Assembly: GCA_013400155.1 (NCBI GenBank)
Contig: VXBM01001018.1
Coordinates: 112,770 to 176,769, forward strand
Direction of reading: 5' to 3'
Length of the DNA: 64,000 nucleotides
Source of the DNA: Helopsaltes ochotensis
Taxonomy: Eukaryota > Chordata > Aves > Passeriformes > Locustellidae
The notes under the pieces were generated by a model. The model was not told where the DNA came from. It saw only the letters and a program-made list of their open reading frames with translations, and ran no database searches. Both the position numbers and the translations under genes were made by a program. Shown in pieces: positions 23,601 through 34,895 of the stretch (positions are counted from its first letter, which is position 1; every line of letters begins with the position of its first letter).

Positions 23601-26600
23601 GGTGTGTTAATTGCTTTGCAGGCTCCAGAAACAGATGGACAAAAGATTTCTGAAGGCAGAGAAGCAAAGATTGCGAGCAGAAAAGAAACAGCGAAAAGCA
23701 GAGGTCCGAGAGCTCAAAAAGCAGCTGAAATTGCACAGGAAAATTCATCTGTGGAACTCTATCCATGTACTGGAAACAAATAGCTCACCTACTCTGAAAT
23801 CTGAGAGTCTCCAGCCTAATACCTTCCTGTAAGGCTTGTTGCTAACTGGGCATCTGGTAGTTGTGCTTTCTGACCTTTTATTATGAGACCAAGTTGAAAT
23901 AACAGGAGGGAGGTTATAAAATTACTCATTTTGAAGCTTGATTTGTCATTTGACTGCGTGAGAATTTTGTCTAAATGCAATTTGCAAGATAGAGTGTTTT
24001 TAATTGGGAGTAGGAGAAAGGAGAAAAAAAGTGACTGATGGTTATTATCAGAAGCTTAGTGATTTATGTAGATTTAGGAGGGAGTGCCTAGGATTATACA
24101 TAGATGTGCATGTTTATACAGCATACATTAACATTGCTGCCAGTTTTAGAAAAGTCTGCATCTCCCTGCTTTATTAAGTGTGTCTGCATAAAGTCAAGTA
24201 TATTCTGTATATTTATGTTCAGTGCTATTTCTTTTTTAATGTGCTCTTAGGATGAGGTTCATTAGACAGCAGCTTTTGCAGGCAGCTGCTCTGCATTTCC
24301 CACTCCCTTTGAGTTTATGAATGTGAATTAAAAGTAGAACTTGTACAGTTTGTTTCTTTAATTCATCCATTTAGGGCGTTTAAAAGCCAAGTTAACATTA
24401 ATCAGCAGCTGAACTTTTTCAGTTTTGGTGTATTTTGTTTTGGGTTTTTTTTTTGTTTCCTCTCTCCAATCCCAGGAGTCCTAACCAACCCTGCCAAGCA
24501 ATTGTCCCAACCCTAAGTGCAGTATTTGTGGATGAGAATTTGCCTGATGGTACTCACTTGAAACCAGGAACAAAGTTTATCAAACACTGGCGAATGAAAA
24601 ACACTGGCAATGTGGAATGGAGCTCAGACACAAAGGTATCTTGCCTTTGCTCTTCCTTCTACACTCTAAAATCATTCTGGAAGACAACATTTGCATGTGA
24701 ATTGTGTGTTAGGACCTGTTTAAGATTTCCTTTGGCCTGTTGATTCACAGCTGGGAATTCTGGGGAATAATCTGTGTAGGTACTCTTGGCAAGTGTAGAC
24801 TATAAGAAGAAAGCAATTCAGAGTACCATCACTGAACATGTTTCCCATTAATAGTGTGTCCCCCATGTTATAATGGTACAGTTTGACCTCATTTGCAACT
24901 GCTCTGTTGCTTTTCTGACCTCCAAACCCCTTTGTTCTGCAAGTGGCTGCATTTCTATTGAAAGGTGGCGGTATCTTTGTGTTGATAGTGATATGAGGAT
25001 GTGTACTAGCAGCCTGTGTTCTCCATGCCTGGTATCTACAAGGCCTTTCAGCAGAGGAACTCTGCTTCCTGCTGCCCACACTTTGCAGAGAAGCTTGAGA
25101 AATTAACTTCTGGCTTTTTCTGTTGTATATTTCAGTTGAAACTTATGTGGGGTAATCTGACCTTGGCATCTTCTGAGAAAAAAGATGTGTTAGTGCCATC
25201 CCTTCCATCTGGACAAGTAGGAACTGTTTCAGTTGAGTTTGTAGCTCCCAACATAGAAGGAACTTACACTTCTCACTGGAGACTGTCACACAGAGGGGAA
25301 CAATTTGGGCCAAGGATCTGGTGCAGTATTGTTGTGGATCCCTCTCCAGCTGCTGACTATGTAGAAAGTGATTGGAAGGATTCTGACTCCTGTCAGAAGA
25401 GTAGAGCTCCCAGTACCAAACAGGCAAGTCACTCATCTGCTATTTGGGGCAGTTCAGAATTGCCTAGGAGACTGAGTTTGTGTATTATTTGGCATAGTAT
25501 TCCTAACTAACTATTCAAGGGGATTCTTTTAGCTGTTTGCTTTTGAATTTTATTTTTAATAGGAGAGATGTACACCATATATTGCATTTATAAGTTCTAA
25601 AGCAGTTCTTTTTGACTGGCATGACATTAGCTATCAGTCTGTTGTAGGTATTTGTCTACTTCTTTGATTGAACTGAAACACTGCAGCATTTCTCTTTGCT
25701 AGGTCTTGTTCTTTTGGCTCTCTAATGAGTTGATTTAAACTTCTTTCAAATTACTTGAGTGTTTACACAAAATTCAGTCTTTAGATTTCATGTGATGTTT
25801 TATTTACTGTGGCTGGTAACAGTAAATAAAACTGGGGTGTTTTTTTTGGTTTTTTTTTTTTGTTTTGTTTTGTTTTTTTAGGATGCTTCCTTAAAGACAG
25901 AAACAGGTGCTCAACTGATAGGTGAAATTGGAGAGCAGGCTGAAATATCTCTGCCAACTATTCCTTTAAAGATCAAAAATCTGCCAACTGAGAGAGAATT
26001 TTACATCCCATCTGTCGATCTCCTCACTGCACAGGTAAAGTGCTAAAATTCATGTAGATATAAAGGAAACCACCTTGGGTTTGATGTCTAGGTAGGTAGA
26101 CATTTGCTAAGAATAAAGCTGCTGAGCTCTAAAAATGGCCACTCTATTTTCAGAAAGAGTATATTGCATTTTGTATAGCAGAGCTGTTTCCTCAAACTGA
26201 TATTAGGCACTGTCATTATGTGGAAGATATGTGTAGGACAGATTAAGATTCTCAAAAAAGGGTCAGCATTGAGTCTTTCTCTGGCCCTAACAAGGGAGTT
26301 CTTAGCTTTGTCCCTTGCCCTGATCTGTGCACCATATTCAAGGATGCAAATATATGTTGTGGTAAAACTGCCCCGAGGTTGTGTTGAGGAACAAAGTGTT
26401 ATTTGTACAGCAATGGGATCTGTGCTGCCAAGTACAGATATGATTCAGTTTCAGAGTTTGCTCATGGAAACTGTATGTTTTTTTTCCTGTAGGATTTGCT
26501 GTCCTTTGAGCTGTTGGACATAAATATTGTGCAGGAACTGGAGCGAGTGCCACACAATACTCCTGTTGGTAAGGATCCTGTATTCTCTCTGCTCTCTGGA

Positions 26601-29600
26601 GCACAGACAGCTATCCTTTGTGTTTTTGAGTCTTGGCTTCTTTTCACCTTCATATCCCCAAGAACATAACATTCCAAATGTTGAGGAATGCTGCCATTTT
26701 CTTTGCACAGCCAGTGGCATCGTAATGCAAAGCTAGTTTTTTATTCCACCAGATTCTTGCAAAATAACCAAGTTTCTTCAGTCTTGAAAGAATGTCCCTT
26801 AAAAAGAACAACTTTAAAAAACTGTTACCTCATGGAGGCTCCTTCTCCTTTAGTGCCAATTATCTTTGCTCCCTGTGTTTTCCAGACATGACTCCATGCA
26901 TGTCCCCTTTGCCACGTGACAGCCCCTTGCTGGAGAAACCTGGCTTAGGTCAGATAGAGGAGGAGAACGAGGGGAGTGGATTTAAACTAGTGCCTGGTAA
27001 GCAGCAGTCCTGAGGAGCTTGGGGGTGAAGGGAGGATATTGTCACTTCTGTGTAGTAAGAAAACCTGATGTCTAAAAGGAATTCTAACACTGTCTTCCCT
27101 TTCTTTGGGAGGGAAAAAAATGGTGGTTTGGCCCATGAACCTGGAATCTGACACTATGTTAGTGATTGTAGAGGTTGGAGCATAATATATATAGATTTGA
27201 AAACAGAAATCATAGAATCACAGAATGGTTTGGGTTGGAAGGGACCTTAAAGATTATTCAGTTCCCTTTCTGCCATGAGCAGGGACACCTTCCATTATCC
27301 CAGGCTGCTCCAAGCCCTGTCCAACCTGGCCTTGGACACTTCCAGGGATGGGGCAGCCACAGCTTCTCTGGGCACCCTGTGCCAGGGCCTCACCACACTC
27401 AAACGAAAGAATTTCTGCTTAATATCTAATCTAAATATACCCTCCTCCATGTTAAAGCCATTCCCTGCTGTCCTGCTACTGCATGCCCCTGTATAAAGTC
27501 AATTCAGTCATTGTTCAAATGCTTTTTTTGATTTATCTGACCACTAGAATTGTTGGGAGAATTAACAGTCTGCCCTTTATAGACTAGGTTATACTCCAGA
27601 CACTCCAGGTGTACTCCTCATACTTCTCAATCACTTTTGCATTCAACTTGAGCTGAATTCAAAAACCTTTCTATTTTTAGAAAGAATTAACACACAGAGT
27701 CAATTTTAGCTGTTGCTAGTCTGAAAAATGCTTCTTATAGTTACATTTCCTTGTTGTGGTGGTAAAATCTGTTGTTTCCCTTTCCAAGGAATGGCAGAAG
27801 CCTGCCTTTCTGTGGACTCTTCTGTGGTGAAAGTGAAAGCTGAACATGGATTGAACCAGGAGGAAGGGGAGGAAGATATGAGTGGGACTCAGTTTGTCTG
27901 TGAAACTGTAATTCGATCTCTGACCCTGGATGCTGCACCTGACCACAAGCCCCCACAAAAAAACCCCAAAATCCTCCAGAGTAAGTACTGTCATTCGCTG
28001 CCTTCTCTGGCTTGGCTTGTTTGCAGTCAGACATGAGATACAAATTGCTCAGCTCAGGTGGTTGATACCAATGAATTGTTTTTCCTGATTGGTTTTATTA
28101 GACTCTTTACAAACATTGCAAGACACCTTCAGTTGTAATATGATAAATGAAGAATCTCCTATGATAAATAGTAATTCCACTTCCAAAAAGGAAGCAAAGA
28201 TTCATCAGTCAGAACCAGTGACAGAAAATTCCTGTGGTAAGTAAAATGGGCTTGAATGTAAGATAAAGCTGTAAAAAAATAATGTGTAAGAAGATCTGAC
28301 AGTGTTCTAGAAAATTAATCTTCATTAGATCAAGAGAAGCATTAGATGATCCCTGTTGTGAGAATCATTCCATCAGAGAATTGGTGTCAGTACTTTAACA
28401 AGCAGCTAGTTTAACAGCTGTTTTTTAAGGAAGTGGAATTGAGACCAATAAGTTCCAGTTGGGTATTCAAGTAAGTGCTTATATGTTGTAGATGACTGGT
28501 TCTTCTATATTTTGTACACATAGCTTGAAATATTTCTGCCCTATTTCTAATATGTGTAATTTAGGAGCTGAAAACTAGTTTGAAGTTCTCTATATAGCTC
28601 TTACTCCTGTTTTTACTATAAGCATTAATACCAGCAGCATATTTGCATAGGCTAAACATTAAGATCTATTACTCTTCCACACTTCCACCCTCCCCACAAC
28701 AGGGAAAATTACACCATTAATGACAGCAGCTAAGGTTTACAGTTGTTTCTAAATCCTTGTCTCTTACAACTGAGACGATTCTGTCTCTGCTGTTGTCCAT
28801 GCAAAATGGACAACAATTAATACCTCACTTTTCTTCCTACCAGGGGACCTTCCACTGACTGATGAGAGCACAAGCCCCCGTGGTGGTACTGGCAATTGTG
28901 ATGAAGAGGAGGATGATAAAGATGATGTTCAGAGTCAGTGCTCCTCTGCTTCCTCAGAGGATTACATCATCATTCTCCCCGAGTGCTTCGACACCAGTCG
29001 GCCTTTGGGTGACTCCATGTATAGTTCAGCTCTTTCTCAGCCTGGTTTAGAAAAGACAGCAGAACCTGAAACAGCGGCAGAGAACCCAGAAGGAGGAAGC
29101 CAGCCACAGATGCAGAGCATCAGGGATACACTGACAACTTCCCAAACACTAGCTGCAGTACCATTAACCCCAGTGACTGTGGACAGCTCACCCCAGGCAC
29201 AAAGGTATGATCTGGGGACAAACAAACTGGTGATGCTGCTATTGCTGTAGAGTCTGCAAGGTCTAGTGCTTTCCAAACAGGAGTTGTTGTAACAAAAATT
29301 TATCATATACCAAGGTAAATGTTCTTAAATCCTGCACCTTTTTATAGAGCCCGTACTCACTGATTTAAGAGAGCAAGATGCAAGAGAGGGAGAGAAGGGA
29401 GCATGTGAAGTTCTTTCTTTTTTCTGTTAATTGTGACTTATGTGTGTACATGTAGAATAAAAGTAGTGATGTTTTTGCCTTATGTTCTCAGGAATCTTTC
29501 ATCTCTTCAGAATTCTACCTTCCAAGAACCAAACACACCAACTTCAGAGAACATCTCTTCCACTCCTCATGATCAAATACAAAGAGAAGGTATTGACAGT

Positions 29601-31573
29601 ATTTAATGAAGGGTGGAGGCTATTGCCATCACTTATTTCATATGCCTAGTATTGAGTTTGTCTTGTTTCTCTTGAGGAGAGCAGAAACCTACCAAGTAAG
29701 GATTTTAGTTTTTCTCTGGGTGTTGAACTTTTGCTAAATGGATGTTGCAAATAAATAATTGGCTTTGTGGATCAGTTAAGAGCATCTATTAAAGGAAATG
29801 GTAAGAGGATACTGAAAAGTACTTACAGGCATCTGGAAAATTACCTTGCTCTGGAATTAATGAGCTATGTATTTAAGCTGCTTGTTACAGTCACTGAGAC
29901 AGCAGTTCCTCTCGTGTTAAACACCACTGATGAATCAGTCATAAGGTTCTGAAAATCTTCTGACTGCTTTCACTGCAGTGAGAATCCTGGATACCTGGTC
30001 TGCATAACTAAACTTAGAGTATTACTGTTGTACTGAGACACACTTGTTTCTGTTTAAGTATGTGTTGCATTTTTGCGGTTTGATTGTCATTAACTGGACA
30101 CGTTGGCTTTTTTTTTTTTTGCCACTTCCAGAACCCAGCGGTGAAGATAATCATGGGCCAGGATCTTCTGCATTTCTCACAAAGTTCTCAGAATACCCGA
30201 GGTAATGAAGCTGAAGCTGTGACTTCACAAACAATATTTTAGACTGAGAACTGCTTAATTAGACACCTAGGAAAAAGCTCTGGCCTACACGTTTCATGTA
30301 GTCAATAATTTAGAGAGGCCTCCCTTCTTAAAGCAAACTTTTTCTTAATGCTGTTTTCATAAGATCTTGGTTTCTACTTGGGCACAAATCAAAAGGATGC
30401 AGAACTGGCAAGCCAAAGTTAACAAAGAGCTGAAGTTGAATGCTTCTGAAATTCTGTGGGTTTTTTTTTTCTGGAAAATCTCAGCATTCTTAGAATGGAG
30501 ATTTTACAATATATCTATAGATCTTAAAATACTGAGGCTGGAAGAAGTAAGTCAAAACGTTGAGTAGAATATTAAGTAACTTAAGTATTCATAGAAAACA
30601 AATAGAAGTTACTCTACCCTGAATGGATGTGTCCGTGCACAGCTTTCATGTAGGTAAGCTCTCTTCTAGATGAGAACACTAAACTCTTTACAAAAGGTCA
30701 CTTCATGGAAAGCACACACCCACAATTTAATGGGTGTCAAGAAAAAGGAATGAGCTTCTTGTATAGCTCAGTTCCCAACCTCTGCTGATTCCTTTGGATC
30801 ACAAGCTGTTGTCTCCAACAGTCCTTGCCTCAACAGGCAGTGACTTGAATTTCACTGGAACAAACCCTTGGCCTTACTGACCCTAAAGCAGCCCCTGATT
30901 TCTTCACAGGTACCCTCAAGGAAGCAGCATTGCAGGAGAACTCGTGAAAGGAGCTTTGTCAGTTGCTGCTTCTGCCTACAAAGCGTTATTTGCTGGACCA
31001 CCCATTATTGAACAGGTGAATGTCTGTCCTGTGTGCTCTATGAGTTTCATAAAATGACAACCTCGAATTTATAGGTGTGTGTTTTTTAAGTGTATCAATA
31101 GTCTGTATTGGAGCTAATGTAAGACTACAGTGTTGAGTTTGATGGTGTCCCTTTGAGGTTTGCTGCTCTCAGCAGACTGGGAAATCCATGCCATAGATGG
31201 AAGCATGTCTCTTGTAGCATGATGTAAGAGTAGTAACTCACCTTTGTAAGTCAGCAGTGAAAGGGATTATAAATGGCTTAAATGGGGCCAGAAGAGCCTC
31301 TGTGCCTCAGTTTTGTTCTAGTATAATGCAGGGTCCCTGGTTCAAATGGCAAAAAAATAAATTACCTTTTTAGTTTATCTTACTGTCTTTTGTTTTCAGC
31401 AGCCTGCAGCTCCAGAAGAGCAGACTGCAGCTCTGCTGTCCAGTCTGTGTGAGATGGGATTCTGTGACAGGCAGCTAAACTTGCGCCTGCTGAAGAAACA
31501 CAACAATAACATGATTGAAGTGGTAACTGAATTGCTTCAGATCAGTAACAGAGACTGGTGCAGTAGGTGCTGA
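17626..31573 (+). CDS. NBR1: NBR1, selective autophagy cargo receptor (5' exon missing)
   Basis: Autophagy receptor that links ubiquitinated cargo to LC3/GABARAP and oligomerises with p62/SQSTM1. Twenty coding exons give 2880 nt, 959 residues plus stop, all in frame. Order of domains: C-terminal part of PB1 with its acidic OPCA-type motif (YIDEDNDE); a Lys/Glu-rich helix; ZZ zinc finger (CNCQARIVGVRYQC, CEECEAG); Lys/Arg-rich coiled coil; four-tryptophan domain (KHWRMKN, MWGNLTLAS, SHWRLSH); LIR motif (EDYIIILPE); amphipathic membrane-binding helix (KGALSVAASAYKALF); C-terminal UBA (CEMGFCDRQLNLRLL). Human NBR1 is 966 residues; about 35 N-terminal residues are missing here. One intron uses a GC donor and two exons are microexons. 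Exon names below are the order of visible coding exons. Confidence 0.97.
18977..18995 (+). CDS. NBR1: NBR1 visible exon 2 (microexon)
   Basis: 19-nt microexon encoding VSVNSK plus one base, between TTGCAG and GTGAGC. Confidence 0.9.
19378..19400 (+). CDS. NBR1: NBR1 visible exon 3 (microexon)
   Basis: 23-nt microexon encoding EEYEEALK with the preceding split codon, between CTTTAG and GTAAAT. It completes the PB1 acidic end. Confidence 0.9.
20184..20381 (+). CDS. NBR1: NBR1 visible exon 4
   Basis: 198 nt. Starts IAVKQGNQLQMN (end of PB1), then a Lys/Glu-rich helical stretch that differs strongly from human. Confidence 0.95.
20905..20979 (+). CDS. NBR1: NBR1 visible exon 5
   Basis: 75 nt ending PPEWFTSYLET, matching human PPDWFTSYLET. 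GTAAGT donor. Confidence 0.95.
22050..22255 (+). CDS. NBR1: NBR1 visible exon 6 (start of ZZ finger)
   Basis: 206 nt. FREQVVKETVERLEQKL, then the first zinc ligands in CNCQARIVGVRYQC. Confidence 0.96.
23000..23164 (+). CDS. NBR1: NBR1 visible exon 7 (ZZ finger)
   Basis: 165 nt. LCPAYNICEECEAG and HDPNHVLLKLRRP complete the ZZ finger; ends LPATLEQVR. Confidence 0.96.
23622..23828 (+). CDS. NBR1: NBR1 visible exon 8 (coiled coil)
   Basis: 207 nt. KAEKQRLRAEKKQRKAEV and KLHRKIHLWNSIH, a basic coiled coil almost identical to human. Confidence 0.96.
24476..24635 (+). CDS. NBR1: NBR1 visible exon 9 (four-tryptophan domain)
   Basis: 160 nt. FVDENLPDGTHLKPGTKFIK and HWRMKNTGNVEW with the first two tryptophans of the FW domain. 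Confidence 0.96.
25136..25423 (+). CDS. NBR1: NBR1 visible exon 10 (four-tryptophan domain)
   Basis: 288 nt. LKLMWGNLTLAS, GTYTSHWRLSH and FGPRIWCSIVVDP. It ends at AAACAG before GCAAGT, a GC-type donor. Confidence 0.93.
25882..26034 (+). CDS. NBR1: NBR1 visible exon 11
   Basis: 153 nt. A variable linker ending EFYIPSVDLLTAQ, matching human ELYIPSVDLLTAQ. Confidence 0.94.
26493..26568 (+). CDS. NBR1: NBR1 visible exon 12
   Basis: 76 nt. DLLSFELLDINIVQELERV, near-identical to human. Confidence 0.96.
26886..26996 (+). CDS. NBR1: NBR1 visible exon 13
   Basis: 111 nt. TPCMSPLPRDSPLLEKPG and LGQIEEENEGSGFK, near-identical to human. Confidence 0.95.
27208..27501 (-). mobile_element. 5'-truncated CR1 LINE in NBR1 intron
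   Basis: The left end reads tcatagaatcacagaatgg followed by a ttgggttggaaggga block, the reverse complement of the CR1 3' terminus. Similarity to the CR1 3' part continues through the text about caccacactcaaac and taatatctaatct. Only the last ~290 bp of the element are present, on the minus strand, antisense to NBR1. CR1 is the main LINE of birds. Confidence 0.93.
27789..27980 (+). CDS. NBR1: NBR1 visible exon 14
   Basis: 192 nt. A linker, then EDMSGTQFVCETVIRSLTL and DAAPDHKPP, matching human. Confidence 0.95.
28102..28236 (+). CDS. NBR1: NBR1 visible exon 15
   Basis: 135 nt encoding a Ser/Asn-rich linker (NSLQTLQDTFS). Little similarity to human, but in frame with good splice sites. Length is a multiple of three, so it could be skipped. 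Confidence 0.85.
28844..29204 (+). CDS. NBR1: NBR1 visible exon 16 (LIR motif)
   Basis: 361 nt. Acidic DEEEDDKDDVQ, then SSASSEDYIIILPECF with the LC3-interacting YIII core near 28963-28974, then LGDSMYSSALSQPG. Confidence 0.96.
29492..29589 (+). CDS. NBR1: NBR1 visible exon 17
   Basis: 98 nt, Ser/Thr-rich, ending PHDQIQRE (human PDQIRGE). The boundary is fixed by reading phase. Confidence 0.85.
30132..30201 (+). CDS. NBR1: NBR1 visible exon 18
   Basis: 70 nt encoding EPSGEDNHGPGSSAFLTKF. Diverged linker, in frame. Confidence 0.85.
30910..31015 (+). CDS. NBR1: NBR1 visible exon 19 (amphipathic J helix)
   Basis: 106 nt. SSIAGELVKGALSVAASAYK and ALFAGPP, the membrane-binding helix of NBR1. 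Confidence 0.96.
31400..31573 (+). CDS. NBR1: NBR1 last exon (UBA domain and stop)
   Basis: 174 nt. EEQTAALLSSLCEMGF and RQLNLRLLKKHN form the ubiquitin-binding UBA; TGA at 31571-31573. The acceptor is a CAGCAG tandem. Confidence 0.96.
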   Translation, partial: QPAAPEEQTAALLSSLCEMGFCDRQLNLRLLKKHNNNMIEVVTELLQISNRDWCSRC

Positions 31574-33650
31574 ACCTGCCTGGTGAAAGAGAGAAACAGT
31601 CTTCGTTGAGTAAACTCTAATTAAAGATTGCAAGAGTAGTAGGCTGCTCCTCAGCTGCTCTCTGTTTGGAGGTTTGACTTAAAACTTTGGCTTTTCTTTG
31701 AGCGTTTGACTTTTTTTTTTTTTGACCCTCATGGAAATGTCAAACAACCCTTGTGGCATCTCTTGAAATGGATACCAGAATTTCAGTTATTATTTGGACC
31801 TCATAGTTAAATGAGTAGTCTTTAAATCTCTAATTTCAGGTCAAATCCTTTTACCAGGGAATCATGTAGGACTAAACTTTGTACCCACATGAGAACTTCC
31901 CATTTTAGTGTGTATGCACTTTTTTTTAGGCAGCTGGAAAATTTTTGTTGGTTTAATTAGCTTTGGAATAGAAACCAGTGTAAAATGCTGCTGTAAAGTG
32001 TAGTCCTGCTTAAATTACAAGAGATGCCTGAAACTAGGAGCTTCTTTGTTTCTTCTGAGGATTTAGTAATTGGTTTTCCAATGAGTGATAGTAAAGTGAC
32101 GAATTAAATCTCACAAATTACTATAAGAAAAAGAACTTACTCATAGAAGAAAGCCATCTTGAATCATCAAATGACTTTTGAAAAGTCTAAAAGTGTAACT
32201 GCAGTTGAACTGATGAATAAAGTTGTTGCTTGTTGTAGCAGAATGAAGCAGAATTGCCACCAGCAATTGAACCAGTAATGATAGTGCACACCAGATCTTT
32301 AACAGAAGTATAACCTACGTAAAATATTTTGTTAAAAACAGAGTGTAAGGGTAGGAAAGGCTTTTCTAGGAATCCTTACAGGCTCTTTGTAAAAATATTA
32401 AAAATTTGACCATTACTTTTTTTCACTATAGTGCAAACATTTTACTCTGTTAATAGCACATTAAAAAATGCAAGAATGTGTAGGAACCCAGACCTGAACT
32501 GGAGTACAAATTTTTGTAATGTTTAGGAATGGAAAGAATGCTTGAAGCAGGGATCACATAACTTTACATTAGAGTTTGAAAAAATGCATTAACTTAAGCA
32601 CTTTCAAATGTACTGTCTCCTCTGATGGTTTTAGCTGGTCCTGTGTTTCCATAGCCGCATCTGTAGAATTCATTTTTCTCATAAGATTTTTAGATGCCTG
32701 TGTTTAATTTGGAGATCTAAGAATTCCCTACAAAATATGCTGAGAGATTTGATTCTGAAGAATGACAGAAATGAGCACCAGACACTGCTGTGCAGTGGGG
32801 TATCTGTAGATAATTCCTCAGAGTTCAGTCCCTCAGGATATGGTGTTGGCTATGTTCTTACTTTCAAGTAAACATTTTTCTTTGTTGCAGTAGGAGACCC
32901 ATTGATTCTAAAATATTTTATATTACTCCTGCTTCAAACTAGTGTTCTGTTTTGTCACCTTATAGCTGAAGCGGTGTCAGTATTGTGGCTGACCAGGTTA
33001 TCAGTAATTTTTTAAAACACTTAATACCCATAGAGATAAAATACCATTAAAATAGTTCAAGAAAACAAATGTATCATACCACTTTTGTTTTAAACCTATT
33101 TTTATAGATGGTGGAAGATGATATACTCTTAAATGTTTATTTTGAAATACAGTAGAAGTATTTTGCAGTGTTTCCCATCTCTCTGTACACCAATACAACT
33201 GTGTGCTGTGGACCAGTTAAAGATCCTTCTGTAACTTTCCACCTTAACCTGGGTGTGTTGTTTTGAGTGTCTTTTTGAGTTATGCCAACTCTAGAACGAG
33301 GAGGAGGAAAGGACGGCGTGAAATGCACAAGCTGATGATGACACTTCGAAGCATAATGTGGTTATTTGCTTGGGTCTGTCAGACCCAACAGGACCCACGT
33401 TCGCCGTGTGTACCTTTGTACTTGGAATGTTCACGTGTTCTGTAAATGACAAAACTAAAACATTTGAGAAAGAACACTTCATTGTGGATTGAAAGGGCAA
33501 GTGTGAGATGCTGTTCTCTTTAGGTTACTTTTTACTAGAGTTTAGCTGCTGTATGCTCAAGCTTAAGATAGATATTATTTCTGTTGGCTTTGTATATTTT
33601 GTTAATGGATGCATGATATAATTTATAATATATTCTGTAGAGCAGATGTG
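31574..33650 (+). other. NBR1: NBR1 3' UTR and downstream region
   Basis: AT-rich sequence with no open gene. It holds polyadenylation-like signals, including AATAAA at 32216-32221. The 3' UTR may end there or run further. Confidence 0.5.
32216..32221 (+). terminator. NBR1: candidate NBR1 polyadenylation signal AATAAA
   Basis: Canonical hexamer about 640 bp after the NBR1 stop. Use is not shown by sequence alone. Confidence 0.4.
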
Positions 33651-34047
33651 ACCTCTGTATCTTCTTTCGGGCGAGCACTGGGGCTGGGGGTCGGGATGGG
33701 GTTCCCAGCCCTGCTTTTGCCGCGGGCTCTGGACCAGCACGGACGGTGGGCACCCGTCTGTTCGTTCCCCTGCGCTGGCCTTGCCTCGCCACTGCCAGGA
33801 GCACACGGCCTCGGCTCCTCGGGCCGGGGGTGAGCAGGGCGGGCCTGAGGGGCCGGAGACACAAGCGGGGCCCACGCTGAGACTTCTCCTCCGGCCAGGC
33901 CCGGGGTGCGCTCCCCCCGCCGTTCCGCTCCGTCCCCGCTGTGTGACCCCGAGCTGGGGGTACCCTCAGCTTATCGGCCTTAGCTAGGCATGCCTTTCCG
34001 CTTAGGCTAAGGAAAGCCTTTACACGGCCGATTGGCCCAGGCTGGCG

Positions 34048-34126
34048 GCCCATCGGGGCCGTGCCCATCGGGGCCGTGCCCATCGGGGCCGTGCCCATCG
34101 GGGCCGTGCCCATCGGGGCCGTGCCC
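34048..34126. repeat. GC-rich minisatellite, GCCCATCGGGGCCGT units
   Basis: Five perfect copies of a 15-bp unit plus four bases of a sixth. The array runs straight into the N gap, so its true length is unknown. Confidence 0.97.
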
Positions 34127-34636
34127 NNNNNNNNNNNNNNNNNNNNNNNNNNNNNNNNNNNNNNNNNNNNNNNNNNNNNNNNNNNNNNNNNNNNNNNNNN
34201 NNNNNNNNNNNNNNNNNNNNNNNNNNNNNNNNNNNNNNNNNNNNNNNNNNNNNNNNNNNNNNNNNNNNNNNNNNNNNNNNNNNNNNNNNNNNNNNNNNNN
34301 NNNNNNNNNNNNNNNNNNNNNNNNNNNNNNNNNNNNNNNNNNNNNNNNNNNNNNNNNNNNNNNNNNNNNNNNNNNNNNNNNNNNNNNNNNNNNNNNNNNN
34401 NNNNNNNNNNNNNNNNNNNNNNNNNNNNNNNNNNNNNNNNNNNNNNNNNNNNNNNNNNNNNNNNNNNNNNNNNNNNNNNNNNNNNNNNNNNNNNNNNNNN
34501 NNNNNNNNNNNNNNNNNNNNNNNNNNNNNNNNNNNNNNNNNNNNNNNNNNNNNNNNNNNNNNNNNNNNNNNNNNNNNNNNNNNNNNNNNNNNNNNNNNNN
34601 NNNNNNNNNNNNNNNNNNNNNNNNNNNNNNNNNNNN
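34127..34636. other. assembly gap (510 N)
   Basis: Run of N in the DHX8 promoter. It probably hides the rest of the minisatellite and DHX8 exon 1. Confidence 1.
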
Positions 34637-34809
34637 TTTGGGTCTGGGCTGCCGGGGAGGGAGCTGAGGAGAAGCTGCCCCGGGCCCGCAGCAGCCTCAG
34701 GGGCCTGGCTGGTCCCCTCACCGCCAGAGCAGCTTCTGTCCCCATGTGCCGGCCTTACTCTGCTTTTTTACTTACTGCTTTCAATTCACTTTATGCCTTT
34801 TCCTCGCAG

Positions 34810-34895
34810 CCGAGTTTGTGATAAGTCTTGCCGAGAAAAACACCACGTTTGACACATTTAAAGCTATTCTTCTGAAAAATGGCGCTGAGTTCACT
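34810..34895 (+). CDS. DHX8: DHX8 exon 2
   Basis: 86 nt. [17 protein letters not shown], near-identical to human. Begins with two bases of a split codon, so exon 1 is upstream. Confidence 0.97.

Larger units (their letters stand above)
33660..34745 (+). promoter_or_regulatory. DHX8: CpG-rich DHX8 promoter
   Basis: Composition changes abruptly from AT-rich to CpG-rich near 33660. An inverted CCAAT box (ATTGG, 34031-34035) lies upstream of a 15-bp tandem repeat and the N gap. DHX8 exon 1 is expected in the gap. Confidence 0.55.

Noticed and set aside
33330..33400. Possible C/D box snoRNA (tgatgatg near 33342)
   Set aside because: A C-box-like motif is present, but no CTGA D box or terminal stem at the expected distance.
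33535..34852. ORFs repeating MGTAP or PSGPC-like units across the second gap
   Set aside because: Translation of the GCCCATCGGGGCCGT minisatellite and N; DHX8 promoter, not protein.
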